This document shows, piece after piece, positions 34,822 to 44,612 of a DNA stretch of 64,000 nt; within the stretch, counting starts at the first letter, position 1; the number at the start of each line of letters is the position of its first letter. The translations under genes were made by a program, and so were the position numbers. This DNA is from Phycisphaerales bacterium UBA7800 (GTDB lineage Bacteria > Planctomycetota > Phycisphaerae > Phycisphaerales > Phycisphaeraceae), in NCBI GenBank assembly GCA_002480565.1, contig DLCK01000028.1, forward strand, positions 108,773 to 172,772. The letters are read 5' to 3'. The notes under the pieces were generated by a model. The model was given only the letters and a program-made list of their open reading frames with translations, was not told the DNA's origin and searched no databases.

Positions 34822-35686
34822 AGTCAATTAGTCGGCTGATTTCGCTTCGAAGATCAGCTCGATGAACCACACGATCAACAAAACCTTTGGCAAGCAAATG
34901 CTCAGCACGCTGAAAGCCTTCAGGTAATTCTTCACGTACGGTATTGGCAATCACGCGGGGGCCGGCAAAGCCAATCAACGCCTTGGGCTCAGCAATGATC
35001 ACATCACCAAGCATCGCAAAGCTGGCAGTCACACCACCAGTCGTCGGATCAGTCAGCAGGCTGATAAACAAGCCGCCAGCATCATCAAGACGTGCAAGTG
35101 CTGCGGAAGTCTTGGCCATCTGCATCAGGCTCAAAGCACCTTCCTGCATACGGGCACCGCCTGAGCAACTGGCAATGATCAACGGCAAGTTCTGATCCGC
35201 TGCCATTTCAATACTGCGGGTAATCTTTTCACCCACCACGCTACCCATGGACGCACCGCGGAAACGGAAGTCCATACAGGCAAGCATCACGCCACGGCCT
35301 TTGATAAACCCCTTGCCACAAACCAACGCATCGGCATGACCGGTCTTCTTGCGGTCGGACGCCAGGACGTCTTTGTAGGCTTTTAGGTCAGTGAAATTCA
35401 AGCTGTCAACGGGAACAAGGTTCTCCCACATCGGCTCAAAACTGTCCGGGTCGCATAACTGTCTGGCACGGGTATCAGCATCGACACGCATGTGTAAATC
35501 ACACTCCGGGCAGACACTGAGATTCTGCTCCAGACTCTTGCGATAAATCATTGCTGCACAGGTCGGGCATCGTAGCCACAAACCTTCGGGGATATCGGTA
35601 CGTTTACCCGTGTCCACCACGTCGTCCCATTTCCGTTGGGCTTGAGCTTTGGTGGCAGGTTGCGATTGCGTCGTGGATTTTGCCAA
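34808..35686 (-). CDS. accD: Acetyl-CoA carboxylase carboxyltransferase subunit beta
   Basis: The beta subunit transfers the carboxyl group from carboxybiotin to acetyl-CoA, the first step of fatty-acid synthesis; it pairs with AccA. The 292 residues begin with a Zn ribbon (RCPTC, VCPEC) and continue into the crotonase-like domain with GGARMQEGALSLMQMAK and the oxyanion loop DPTTGGVTASFAMLGD. TTG at 35686 is the best start, because a perfect AAGGAGG sits nine bases upstream. The ATG at 35716 would place that Shine-Dalgarno inside the coding region. It ends inside the next gene's start. Confidence 0.94.
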   Translation of the reverse strand: MAKSTTQSQPATKAQAQRKWDDVVDTGKRTDIPEGLWLRCPTCAAMIYRKSLEQNLSVCPECDLHMRVDADTRARQLCDPDSFEPMWENLVPVDSLNFTDLKAYKDVLASDRKKTGHADALVCGKGFIKGRGVMLACMDFRFRGASMGSVVGEKITRSIEMAADQNLPLIIASCSGGARMQEGALSLMQMAKTSAALARLDDAGGLFISLLTDPTTGGVTASFAMLGDVIIAEPKALIGFAGPRVIANTVREELPEGFQRAEHLLAKGFVDRVVHRADLRSEISRLIDYAGK

Positions 35687-35803
35687 AAGGATCCTCCTTG
35701 TGGTGCTTTTGAACATCAGGTCGCATTATACCGGACAGAACATGATTCTGTCACGAATGGCGTTGAGCATTTATAGGGACATTGTTTTTTTAAACGAAGT
35801 GTA

Positions 35804-35845
35804 TTGACTTGAAAATTGATTAGTGTACTATAAGTGTAGTCACTT
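35804..35845 (+). promoter_or_regulatory. Candidate promoter and operator of the GntR-ABC operon
   Basis: TTGACT at 35804-35809 is followed after 16 bases by TACTAT (or after 19 bases by TATAAG), a fair sigma-70-like promoter. Overlapping the -10 is an imperfect palindrome, AGTGTACTA (35822-35830) with TAGTCACTT (35837-35845), and an 11-base direct repeat of AGTGTA (35822, 35833). Short GntR/YtrA regulators often repress such sites in their own promoters. The distance to the ATG at 35974 leaves a leader of about 135 bases. Confidence 0.5.
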
Positions 35846-35973
35846 GGATTGTGTGTTTTATTGCTCGGGGAATATTTGAAAGATATTGAAATATAAAGAC
35901 ATATGGCGATTGAAAACGCCTGTGGTTGTCTATTGTCAATGCCGATTGATGACTTTGTTGAAAGTTAAACGAC

Positions 35974-36378
35974 ATGTTCATTCGAATAGAAAAAGGTTCA
36001 AGTGTGCCCATCAGTCGGCAGATTGTCAGCCAGGTCCGAGCGCAATGTCTGGCTGGTACCCTTGAACCGGGCGAAAAAGTCCCATCCGTCAGAGAGTTGG
36101 CGGTGACGCTGGGAGTCAATCCCAACACCATTCTCAGAGTCTACGAAAAACTCACCGCAGAAGGATACCTTCAACGCCGACATGGCAGCGGTACCTTCAT
36201 CGCTGACCAACTGCCCATGAGTCAGTTGGCATCCCAGACACATCACTTTGAAGAAGAACTCCAGCAGGTCATCCGCCATGGCCAAATGCTCGGACTTGAT
36301 CAAGGAACCTTGCAGGCCATGTTCAACCGTCTGCTTAAGCAAACACATAATCTTCCGGAAGGAGAATCAGAAGAATGA
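35974..36378 (+). CDS. GntR-family (YtrA-type) transcriptional regulator
   Basis: A 134-residue regulator. The winged-helix DNA-binding domain fills residues 5-75, with SRQIVSQVRAQCLAGTLEPG, the recognition segment SVRELAVTLGVNPNTILRVY, and the wing LQRRHGSGTFI. The C-terminal part is only about 55 residues with no effector domain, which is the YtrA subfamily pattern. Members sense envelope stress or small ligands and repress an ABC operon downstream. Its stop overlaps the ABC ATPase ATG by four bases (ATGA), confirming one operon. Confidence 0.93.
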   Translation: MFIRIEKGSSVPISRQIVSQVRAQCLAGTLEPGEKVPSVRELAVTLGVNPNTILRVYEKLTAEGYLQRRHGSGTFIADQLPMSQLASQTHHFEEELQQVIRHGQMLGLDQGTLQAMFNRLLKQTHNLPEGESEE

Positions 36379-37328
36379 GTGGTCCAATTGATATCAGTGT
36401 CCAACATTTATCCAAACACTTCGGTCGTAAACAAGTCCTCGAAGATGTCACCTTTGAAATCCAACGTGGCCAGACTTTCGCATTACTCGGTCGTAATGGG
36501 GCAGGTAAAACCACCACGCTCCGCATGCTCATGGGGCTGCTCAAACCAGACAAATCGAGCCCATCCGGGGTTAGTGGCTCCATGAGTGTGTTGGGGTTTG
36601 ACCCCCGGAAGCAGGCGATCAAAGTCCGCAGTCATGTCGGCTATCTGGCAGAAGACCAGAAAATGTTCGGCTGGATGTCCGTCCGTCAGATCGTTGATTT
36701 CATGGCACCGTTCTACCCCAAGTGGGACAAAGAACTGGCCAACCGCTATCTGCAAAAGTTTGAACTCTCTGCGACCACCAAAGTCAAACATCTCTCCAAA
36801 GGCCAAGGTGTCCGTCTGGGTTTACTTTGTGCTTTGTCTCATCGCCCCCAAGTCGTCATCCTTGATGATCCAGCATTGGGACTTGATCCAATCATGCGCA
36901 AGGAATTTAATCGCGATCTGATCGTCCATCTGCAATCCGAAGGTCGCACCGTGTTTTACTCCTCGCATTTACTTTATGAAGTCGAACCCATCGCAGACGA
37001 GGTTGCCATCCTGGATCGTGGCAAAATCGTCATTCAACAGGACACCGAATCACTCCGCCGGGATGTCAAAAAAATCATCATGGACACCAAAGACTTCGAC
37101 ACGCATACAGAGCTGTTAAGCAAACTCGATGTCTACCGAGGCTATGGTAAAACAAATACCACCATCACCAACGCACAGCAGAGCATCGAAAAACTCCGCG
37201 ATTCTGCCGTGAAATTCGAAGTCATCGACCTGAACCTCGACGAAATTTTCGAAGCCTACGTCATCGGCAGACCCGATGGGCAAGTGCACCAAACAGACGA
37301 GGAACCGCAAATGCAGGAGGCTATGTAA
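36375..37328 (+). CDS. ABC transporter ATP-binding protein
   Basis: A 317-residue ATPase of an ABC-2 exporter. The Walker A GRNGAGKT is at 39-46, the signature LSKGQG at 140-145, and the Walker B is VVILDDPALGLDP, where D165 replaces the usual catalytic Glu. Helix and H-loop elements (YSSHLLYEVEPIAD) follow. The substitution of Glu by Asp usually slows hydrolysis, and it occurs in some YtrB-like ATPases. The C-terminal 80 residues form the accessory domain seen in CcmA/YtrB-type ATPases. It is flanked by a regulator and two permease genes with overlaps or four-base gaps, so it works with them. Confidence 0.93.
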   Translation: MSGPIDISVQHLSKHFGRKQVLEDVTFEIQRGQTFALLGRNGAGKTTTLRMLMGLLKPDKSSPSGVSGSMSVLGFDPRKQAIKVRSHVGYLAEDQKMFGWMSVRQIVDFMAPFYPKWDKELANRYLQKFELSATTKVKHLSKGQGVRLGLLCALSHRPQVVILDDPALGLDPIMRKEFNRDLIVHLQSEGRTVFYSSHLLYEVEPIADEVAILDRGKIVIQQDTESLRRDVKKIIMDTKDFDTHTELLSKLDVYRGYGKTNTTITNAQQSIEKLRDSAVKFEVIDLNLDEIFEAYVIGRPDGQVHQTDEEPQMQEAM

Positions 37329-38059
37329 TGAACCGGGATATCCTGCGGCAACTGGTTGTCAAGGAATTACGCGAATCCCTTTCGGGACTTGCATTGGGAT
37401 TGTTTTTACTGGGGACATTCACTGCCGTAGCTGTGCAGTCACGCTTGATTCCTGATCAAATCGTGATTGTCATCCTGGCGTTGATGAGTATTGTTCTGGC
37501 GATCCTCTGGGGGATGTCGCCCATTGGTTCAGAACGTCAACAGGGGACCATGGGCATGCTTTTGTCCTTGCCCATCGCAGCGTGGCAGGTGCTGTTGGTG
37601 AAAATAGGCGTTGCTCTGGCTTGTGTGTTACTGCCCGTTTTTTTGTCATGGTGCTTGTTTACCAGTTTGGCTGGCGGACGTGAACTGGAAAACGCTTTTA
37701 TCAATCAAGCCTATTTTGGCATGGGGTTGCTGAATGTCGTTTGCCTGATCTGGACAATCTGTCTGGGCATTCGACAACCCTCAGAAGCACGCGTGCTGAT
37801 GGTGGTGCTTGGTGTATTCTTTGGGGGATGGGCGCTACTGGCTTTGATCAGTCAACTGCATCTTTTGCCAACTTCAAATATACGACACCTGTTTTTATTA
37901 ACACCGATTGGTTTGCTCACATTCTGTATCGAGGACAGTTTTTCCGCTTATGAAAGAAACATGGTGATGCAATCAATGATTGCCAATGCGTTGGTCATTA
38001 TTTTGCTATTTGTCTATGCCGGTTATCAATTGAATCGGCCCAACAGGACACGGGGGTAA
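37328..38059 (+). CDS. ABC-2 type permease
   Basis: A 243-residue membrane protein with six predicted helices, beginning LALGLFLLGTFTAVAV and IVIVILALMSIVLAILWG. The ERQQGTMGMLLSLPI segment after helix 2 is typical of the ABC-2 permease coupling region. Its ATG shares a base with the stop of the ATPase gene (TAATG). It probably forms one half of the transporter with the next gene. Confidence 0.88.
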   Translation: MNRDILRQLVVKELRESLSGLALGLFLLGTFTAVAVQSRLIPDQIVIVILALMSIVLAILWGMSPIGSERQQGTMGMLLSLPIAAWQVLLVKIGVALACVLLPVFLSWCLFTSLAGGRELENAFINQAYFGMGLLNVVCLIWTICLGIRQPSEARVLMVVLGVFFGGWALLALISQLHLLPTSNIRHLFLLTPIGLLTFCIEDSFSAYERNMVMQSMIANALVIILLFVYAGYQLNRPNRTRG

Positions 38060-38063
38060 ATCA

Positions 38064-40079
38064 ATGAAACTTCGAACATACAAAGCATTGTTCTGGAAAG
38101 AATGGCTCGAAGCACGTTGGGGATTGTATGTTGGCCTGATCCTGTTTCTGGCATTGCCAATCATCGAAACCGTCACCAAGTACCAGCACGTGACAGATAC
38201 CTGGGTACGAGAACATGGGCGATATCAACCGTCGGCACAGTCCGAGTTGTTATATGTTGTGAATTTCTGTGGCTGCTTCTATGCATTGATACTCGCGGTA
38301 GCCATGGTTTGTCATGATATGAATACAGATGATTCGCCTGAACCATGGCGTATATTGCCAGTCAAGAGCAGTACTTTTATCAGCATGAAATTTTTCGTGG
38401 GTTTGATGGTTCTGCTGTCGGTATGGCTTCTGGTAATGGGTTTTGATGCCATCATGATGGTCAGTGTCCAAATAATAGGCACCAGCAGTTTTACTCATGC
38501 GTTGATTTATAGTCTGAATCGTGTGGCGATGGGTGTGGTCTATCTGGCGATGACGGTCAGCGTCTATGCGTTGTCGTTTTTGCTTAGCGTTTGGCATCGC
38601 CGTGCCATTTCTTCAGCTATTATCAGTGCCGTTGCAGGGGTATTGCTTTGCTTTCTACCATTGCTTGTCCCTGTTTTGGACAGTTTGAATATATGGAAAA
38701 TTGCACGTAATCCGATGTATATGATTTTGGATAAGTCACATCCATTTTACATGCATGTGGAAGGAAATTTGCCATATAACATCGTCAAAATCTTGGGGCG
38801 TCAGGTGATTATTAACAAGGAGCAGTGGTGGTTTCTTGCCTTTGCTGCTGTACTGATTGTTAGTTCTGTGATCCTCGTCCGACTGGTAGTCAGTCGTCAT
38901 TGGCAACTCAAACTCAACGCGACGCAAATGTCATGGCTGTTTGTCATCGTAGGGATGGGATTGCTTGGCTTGGCAACGCATCAAGTTGGCAATAATCTCG
39001 AACCTGAGCAGATTATCCCATTCGCTGAACATATGACTGCAACCAATATCACGATGTCTGGTGAGCAAGGTATGGCATTGACACGGGGAACGCCTACAGG
39101 CAACGAAGGATATGATAGTCTCTCGCGTCAATTACACTCGATTGATTTAAAACGTTCTGACCCACTTTCAAATGACAAAGTGGATACAGGCCAGAAAGGG
39201 TTTGCATGGCCTGACACCTTGCAACGTATCGCATGGTCACCGGATCATCCCGATATTGCATATGTGATCCAGGCCGATATGTACCAACGGCAAAATCAGT
39301 GGCGATATTCCCGAGTAATGTTAAAGACAGTTCAATATGCTTCGCAAGGCAAAGCCAACGTCATAAGCAAAATGGATATTTCCAAAACGTTTTACGATCC
39401 AAGTTATGAATATGGCATGCCAGGCGTCTATCTTGATGACAAAACGCTTTGGTTGTATTACTACGGTAATAGTCGCGCTGTTGGCTTAAAACTCCAGCGT
39501 TATGACCTGGCTGATCCGCAGTCTCCGGAACTGGTGGATACCTATCAAATCAAAGGCAATTTCTACCAGATTGGTGTGCCTTTTGAGCGGGAAGGCAAAG
39601 TCTTCTGTTCAATCAAATGGCCGCAAGTCAAGGGGATCAGTGATTCGCAAATGTGGGGGTTGATCGAGAATCTGCGTATCAATTTAAGACCCTACCATGT
39701 TACGTCGGATCGCATTATTCAGTACGAGGATAAAGTGGGCCTGTTGGTGTATCAGCGACAGCATTCGGATAAGCCAGCGATTAATGGTCAACCGGCCATA
39801 GAGTATCAACTTATCAGCCAGCTAAACCTATCCCCATTAGCCAAACTACTTGAAGAACGCACGGTGACATGGCTCTTGGAAGATGGCTATCTGTATGTAC
39901 TCATTGATTCGAGCCAGTCGGGGATGACGGTGTACAACATGCGAGACATTAAAAACATCAAACAGATTGGTTATTACTATGCCCCTGGCGATAACCTTCA
40001 CTCACTGACATCACTGGGGGATGGCCGCATTGCAGCAGCGGGTCGCAAACTGCACATCTTCAACCCCAAGACATGGTAA
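38064..40079 (+). CDS. ABC-2-like permease fused to a large soluble C-terminal domain
   Basis: A 671-residue protein. The first 300 residues carry about seven hydrophobic helices (YVGLILFLALPIIETV, FVGLMVLLSVWLLVMGF, SWLFVIVGMGLLGL), with an ABC-2-like start (KALFWKEWLEARWGLYV). The remaining 360 residues are soluble and probably extracytoplasmic, with blade-like strands (KTLWLYYYGNSRAVGLKLQ, DGYLYVLIDSSQSGMTVYN) that resemble a beta-propeller. It is the last gene of the GntR-ABC operon. A permease joined to a propeller suggests that the exported substrate is bound or sensed on the outside. It ends four bases from the convergent gene. Confidence 0.7.
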   Translation: MKLRTYKALFWKEWLEARWGLYVGLILFLALPIIETVTKYQHVTDTWVREHGRYQPSAQSELLYVVNFCGCFYALILAVAMVCHDMNTDDSPEPWRILPVKSSTFISMKFFVGLMVLLSVWLLVMGFDAIMMVSVQIIGTSSFTHALIYSLNRVAMGVVYLAMTVSVYALSFLLSVWHRRAISSAIISAVAGVLLCFLPLLVPVLDSLNIWKIARNPMYMILDKSHPFYMHVEGNLPYNIVKILGRQVIINKEQWWFLAFAAVLIVSSVILVRLVVSRHWQLKLNATQMSWLFVIVGMGLLGLATHQVGNNLEPEQIIPFAEHMTATNITMSGEQGMALTRGTPTGNEGYDSLSRQLHSIDLKRSDPLSNDKVDTGQKGFAWPDTLQRIAWSPDHPDIAYVIQADMYQRQNQWRYSRVMLKTVQYASQGKANVISKMDISKTFYDPSYEYGMPGVYLDDKTLWLYYYGNSRAVGLKLQRYDLADPQSPELVDTYQIKGNFYQIGVPFEREGKVFCSIKWPQVKGISDSQMWGLIENLRINLRPYHVTSDRIIQYEDKVGLLVYQRQHSDKPAINGQPAIEYQLISQLNLSPLAKLLEERTVTWLLEDGYLYVLIDSSQSGMTVYNMRDIKNIKQIGYYYAPGDNLHSLTSLGDGRIAAAGRKLHIFNPKTW

Positions 40080-40083
40080 TAGG

Positions 40084-43000
40084 TTACTCCGGCTTCTCCG
40101 GCTTTTCACTTACCCATTGGCCTTTAACGGGTTTGCCGTGTTTGTCGAGACCCTCTGGTGTGCCTTCGAAATGGAAGAGGCTACAGGTGTAGGTGTCTGG
40201 GGTGAAGGTTTCTTCGGGTGGATTGAATGCTTTGCGGCCACCGACTTTGGGGGGGCCGGGCATGAAGGGGTATCGGGGGATGTTGCTGATACGCAATTCG
40301 TCGATCACCATTGCTGCGGATTGGACGCGTCGTTTACCACCCTTATCACCAATATAAATCCATTCGCCGGGCTGAGCGGGTGTGATTGCCTGTGGCCACC
40401 AGTCGATGGGGTCCTGGGCACCTGAGACATCGCCGTATGCATAGGGGTAACCGTCGAGATATACGCGACGCATGACCTTGCCGTTGTCGTTGAGATCCCA
40501 TTGGATGGCCAGGTGATACCACTTGCCAGCTTCGATACTTGGCGAGCAATTGGAGTTGGTGATTGAGAGTTGACGTGGTTGGCTACCACCGCTGCGGATG
40601 ACGCCTTCCCAACTGGCTGCTGGGACAAAATCCATCATTGCATTATTGGATTGAGCGTATGGGATGTGAAGCAGCTTGCCACTGTAACCACCTTCGATGC
40701 ATCGCCGGTCAAAACGGACGAACATTTCAATGGTTCCACGAGCAGTGTTGAGATATTCGCGAATGGTTGGATCATCGCTGATGGCATTGCCGGTGGGGAT
40801 TTTGAGATAGCTCAAATTCCCTTGGAGTCGTAAGCCGCGTCTGAATTTGCCCCGTGGGTAAGTCAGTGCCGTGGATGCAGGATTGATTTCATCGTTTTGA
40901 GATGTCGCAGCTATCGGATTGAAATAACTATCTTTGGTGAAGGCGACGAAGGGTGGGATACCGGTGAGTTTACAATAACCTGGAGCAATCGTACCACGTG
41001 CAAAAGTGGATTCGGTGAGTTGGAAATAGGGTTGCTTGGCTTGAACCATCCAAAGTTCACCCGTTTGACTTGATTCAGGTTCGATTTCGACAAACGATCC
41101 TTCGTTTTTAATGATACTGCCGTTGGGGCGTTGGACGATCATGTCATTAATCAGTGGCCAAGGGTCAGCAGTTTGAATCGAAAATTTGGCGGTGCGGCGA
41201 GGTACGTTGAACCAAAGTTGTTTGCCCGGAGAATGGGTGAGTTTGCCATTGGAAATGTCCTGGACAAATAGCGTCGGCCCATGCAAGACCACGAGCATTT
41301 CATTTTCACCCGGACGCCAGGGCAGTGTGCGTCCCATTGCACCGTTTGGGGTTTCAAAGAATTTTGGTGGCTTGACATCAATTTTGTATTGAGCGTCTTC
41401 CATGGATTGAGGCAGTGTAATTTCATAGATACCAATTGCTCTTTGACTGCGGAGCAGATTGGGGGAAATCGGATTGCCATCCAGGTCAAGGATGCTGACT
41501 TCTGCTTGTTTACAGTGCAGTTCGATATGGGTCTGCTGTCCGGAAACATGCTTGAGATAGAAGACTGACTCTTGTGGTCTTGCATAGGAGATGACCTTGG
41601 GTTGAACCACATCATCAATACCGGGAATGTCGGTGAGTCCCATCCAGATCAAGCTGCGTTTTAGTGGCGTGAGATTCGAGGGGCCGATGAGTTTGGGGAT
41701 ACCGTTTTCCAAGGCTTCACGCGCATTGACACCAAAACGTGCATCGGATTGTTTGTGTTCATAAGCCCACGCCTGGACACCTGCTGCCATGGCCCATTGG
41801 GTGTGAAAACGCATCGGGCCAATGGCACCACGTGCAAAGATCATGGCTGTGTTTTCCCATGAAGACTCCGCTCGAGGCAGTTTGAGCATTTCCAATAATG
41901 CATACTCGTAGGCTTGATCGTTACTTGGCCAAAAGCCAGTTTCATTTTGATATTGCATGTAAATCGGCGTGGTCTGTACCAGTGTGTCTCTGAGTTTGGG
42001 ATCAAAGCTGGTCAGATAATACCGAGCCACTGCACCGAGATATGAGATGGTTTGATGGTTGTGAATTGTTCGTTTGGTATGGATGTAACCCTGAGCGATT
42101 TCGCCAAGGACATCGAGACTGCGTTGATTGCCGGTCAGGTGATAAGCGGTCGCTAGAAATCCTGCCCAGATGTCGCCTGTCCAACCTGCGTCAGAACCGT
42201 CGAAGACCCATGTGCCGGTATGCTTGTAGGATTGGCCGATTTCTCGTCCCAGTGACTTGGCGTACCAGTGCATGATGCGCGTGTCCATCACATGGGTGGT
42301 CATCGCTTGAGCACGCCGCAGATATTTTCGATCGCCACTTCGCAGATACAACAACCATGGCACTTGAGGGTTCCCACGACTCATATCCTCAGAAGCGTTA
42401 ATGCCCGAATACTGCCAACGATCATTACTACCAGGTGTCAGGTCAGGTGGGCAGCCTCGACCGTAATCCCAGAATCCCACCATGGGGTCCAGATGAGTCG
42501 CAACTTGGATATACTCGTCGTAACGTGCTTTGATCTGATCTTCTAATTGGCCAAACCGTTGCGGATCAAACACAGGTAATACTACTGGCAGAACCTCAGA
42601 CTCCTTAACCCATTTAGGATCAAGTGAAGCAATAGGTTGAACCTGCCCCAAGGCGCCAGCCGTTTGAGCTGCTGAAACTTTGGGCTCATGGAATGTCAAT
42701 GTCAGATGATGCGTCCGGGCGAATCCCAGTCCGTTGGAGACGCGAGATTCCAATGCACCTTGCGAGGTCACATTGCTGTTGAATCGGTCCCAGGTTTCCT
42801 GTCCCCAAAGCTTGGTGATGCCGTCATGCCGGAAATTCAGTTGCTTATCATCAAGTGTCTGCCAAGCATGAAAGACGATGGATTGATCGGTGACTTTCAG
42901 GCTATTGGGGAATTGCATGGCCATGTCGGTGACCGTGACTGTCGCTGCCATGTCACTGCCCAGCAGACTGACCCAGCCGCCACATCGTTGACTCTTGGAA

Positions 43001-44592
43001 AGTGTTTTACCATTTTGAGTGACGGTACTGGCAGCAAGATCATTTTGCGTCACCGTCACAGGCTTGCCAGCGATTGGATATTGCACGGAGTCGGTGAGTT
43101 TTTCATCACTGTTGCCAATGACTGCCTGGGTACTTTGGCCCAATGTCATGGGCAGGTTTAATCCAAGGTCTTTGAACCAGAACTGATCGGTATCCACGGT
43201 GACGATCCAGGTATGTTCCATACGGATCATCGTCTGGTCTTTGTAGAGATGGATACGCGTGACATAGCGACAGGCTTTCTGGCCGGCATCACTGACGTAC
43301 CATCCGGTTGCTCGGAGAATGGTGTGCATGGGGCCGTTGACTTCGGTGACCAAAGCGTATTGTTCGTCGTTACCGCTGGTGCGATAGGTGACATCCTGGT
43401 TATCGACGAAAAATCCACCACGTTTAGGGTCAGGCGCCATGACGGTTTTGCCATCGATTGTCGCTGAGTCAATGAGCGTGCCGGACTTTCGATTGAAGGT
43501 GACTTTGAGCTTACCTGTATCGACGGTTAATGTGCCATCAGTCGTTTGGATGGGCATCGCCGCTGGCGGTTCTTCATTGGGAACCGAGCGTCCATATTCC
43601 AAAGTCAACTTAGGCGGGTTGGCCGGATCGGTGATCTGTACCTGAGTGTCCAACAGAACCCACTTGATCGCATCTTCCTGATCCCATTGTGCGATTGGTG
43701 TGAACTGGCTGGGGATTTGCTGACCGTTTGCATCAAGGAGACGAAATTGTCGCGGGCGAAACATTTGCCGGTCTTCAATGGGAACGCCAACCGTTACCGG
43801 ATACATTCCAGAAGTTGCATAATCCGATTGAATTTGTAGCGGGATTTGTTTGATTCGCACACGGGCAGAGCGTTGTCGAAAAGTCATTTTTGACGGGTCC
43901 CATATGGGGGGGACATAGCCGTCTTCGAATTGTGCTTTGAATGCCAAATCACGTGTGATTTCACGAGCACGTTGGGCAGCTTGTGCGTCGGAAATCTTCT
44001 TGGTTCGAATCCGTAGATTCTCAAATACCATTTCACCTTCAGTTGCAAAGAGGGCGATCTGTCCGGCATTCAATGGCGTGAGGAGTTGGCGTTGTGCAAC
44101 CTGGGTCCCGTTGATGAATAGTTCAACCGACATGCCGTTGACATTGGCAAGGACGCTGTAGCTTTCACCTGTTTTGAAAGTCAGATTGTCCACGATCACC
44201 GGGGTGCGAGCGGGCACCACCAATCGAACGTTGGGTTGTTCACCACCACTGAGAATAAATTGAGCTGCTGCACGTCGACCACCGCCACCCAGGCCGATGA
44301 TCACACCGGCTTCGTTGAAGGTTTCACTTTTTACTGTGAAGTCGAATTGAACCTGTATGACTGGATCACTAATTGGGGCATTAAGTCGTAGCAATGCTTC
44401 CTGATCACTCTTGATGGTGATAGCATCGCCCTGACTGCTCCAGTCTCCAGTGGCAGTCCAATTCGCGGTAAGATCTGCTGCAGGATCAACCCCTGACTGA
44501 TACGATATGCCCCAATCCTCGGAAAACAAAACGTTGGAACATGTCAGCAGGATCAACAACCCCAGCATGCACGACCAGCATCGTGTAAGCAT
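40084..44592 (-). CDS. Giant secreted polysaccharide-lyase-like multidomain protein
   Basis: A 1502-residue exported protein. A signal peptide (residues 1-24) is followed by a concanavalin-like domain (about 60-200, FTVKSETFNEAGVIIGLGG). The next block (about 245-650) matches the RIFT-barrel and beta-sandwich style of the exo-rhamnogalacturonan lyase PcRGLX/YetA family (VTVGVPIEDRQMF, IKWVLLDTQVQI). An alpha/alpha-toroid region comes near 780-1000 (VFDGSDAGWTGDIWAGFLA), and a C-terminal LamG fold near 1260-1440 (GTIEMFVRF, WYHLAIQWDLNDNG, FHFEG). Breakdown of pectin-like or sulfated rhamnose polymers is likely but unproven. A 9-bp hairpin lies in its 5' leader. Confidence 0.72.
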   Translation of the reverse strand: MLTRCWSCMLGLLILLTCSNVLFSEDWGISYQSGVDPAADLTANWTATGDWSSQGDAITIKSDQEALLRLNAPISDPVIQVQFDFTVKSETFNEAGVIIGLGGGGRRAAAQFILSGGEQPNVRLVVPARTPVIVDNLTFKTGESYSVLANVNGMSVELFINGTQVAQRQLLTPLNAGQIALFATEGEMVFENLRIRTKKISDAQAAQRAREITRDLAFKAQFEDGYVPPIWDPSKMTFRQRSARVRIKQIPLQIQSDYATSGMYPVTVGVPIEDRQMFRPRQFRLLDANGQQIPSQFTPIAQWDQEDAIKWVLLDTQVQITDPANPPKLTLEYGRSVPNEEPPAAMPIQTTDGTLTVDTGKLKVTFNRKSGTLIDSATIDGKTVMAPDPKRGGFFVDNQDVTYRTSGNDEQYALVTEVNGPMHTILRATGWYVSDAGQKACRYVTRIHLYKDQTMIRMEHTWIVTVDTDQFWFKDLGLNLPMTLGQSTQAVIGNSDEKLTDSVQYPIAGKPVTVTQNDLAASTVTQNGKTLSKSQRCGGWVSLLGSDMAATVTVTDMAMQFPNSLKVTDQSIVFHAWQTLDDKQLNFRHDGITKLWGQETWDRFNSNVTSQGALESRVSNGLGFARTHHLTLTFHEPKVSAAQTAGALGQVQPIASLDPKWVKESEVLPVVLPVFDPQRFGQLEDQIKARYDEYIQVATHLDPMVGFWDYGRGCPPDLTPGSNDRWQYSGINASEDMSRGNPQVPWLLYLRSGDRKYLRRAQAMTTHVMDTRIMHWYAKSLGREIGQSYKHTGTWVFDGSDAGWTGDIWAGFLATAYHLTGNQRSLDVLGEIAQGYIHTKRTIHNHQTISYLGAVARYYLTSFDPKLRDTLVQTTPIYMQYQNETGFWPSNDQAYEYALLEMLKLPRAESSWENTAMIFARGAIGPMRFHTQWAMAAGVQAWAYEHKQSDARFGVNAREALENGIPKLIGPSNLTPLKRSLIWMGLTDIPGIDDVVQPKVISYARPQESVFYLKHVSGQQTHIELHCKQAEVSILDLDGNPISPNLLRSQRAIGIYEITLPQSMEDAQYKIDVKPPKFFETPNGAMGRTLPWRPGENEMLVVLHGPTLFVQDISNGKLTHSPGKQLWFNVPRRTAKFSIQTADPWPLINDMIVQRPNGSIIKNEGSFVEIEPESSQTGELWMVQAKQPYFQLTESTFARGTIAPGYCKLTGIPPFVAFTKDSYFNPIAATSQNDEINPASTALTYPRGKFRRGLRLQGNLSYLKIPTGNAISDDPTIREYLNTARGTIEMFVRFDRRCIEGGYSGKLLHIPYAQSNNAMMDFVPAASWEGVIRSGGSQPRQLSITNSNCSPSIEAGKWYHLAIQWDLNDNGKVMRRVYLDGYPYAYGDVSGAQDPIDWWPQAITPAQPGEWIYIGDKGGKRRVQSAAMVIDELRISNIPRYPFMPGPPKVGGRKAFNPPEETFTPDTYTCSLFHFEGTPEGLDKHGKPVKGQWVSEKPEKPE

Positions 44593-44612
44593 GATTCAAA
44601 GTCCCTTCCCAC

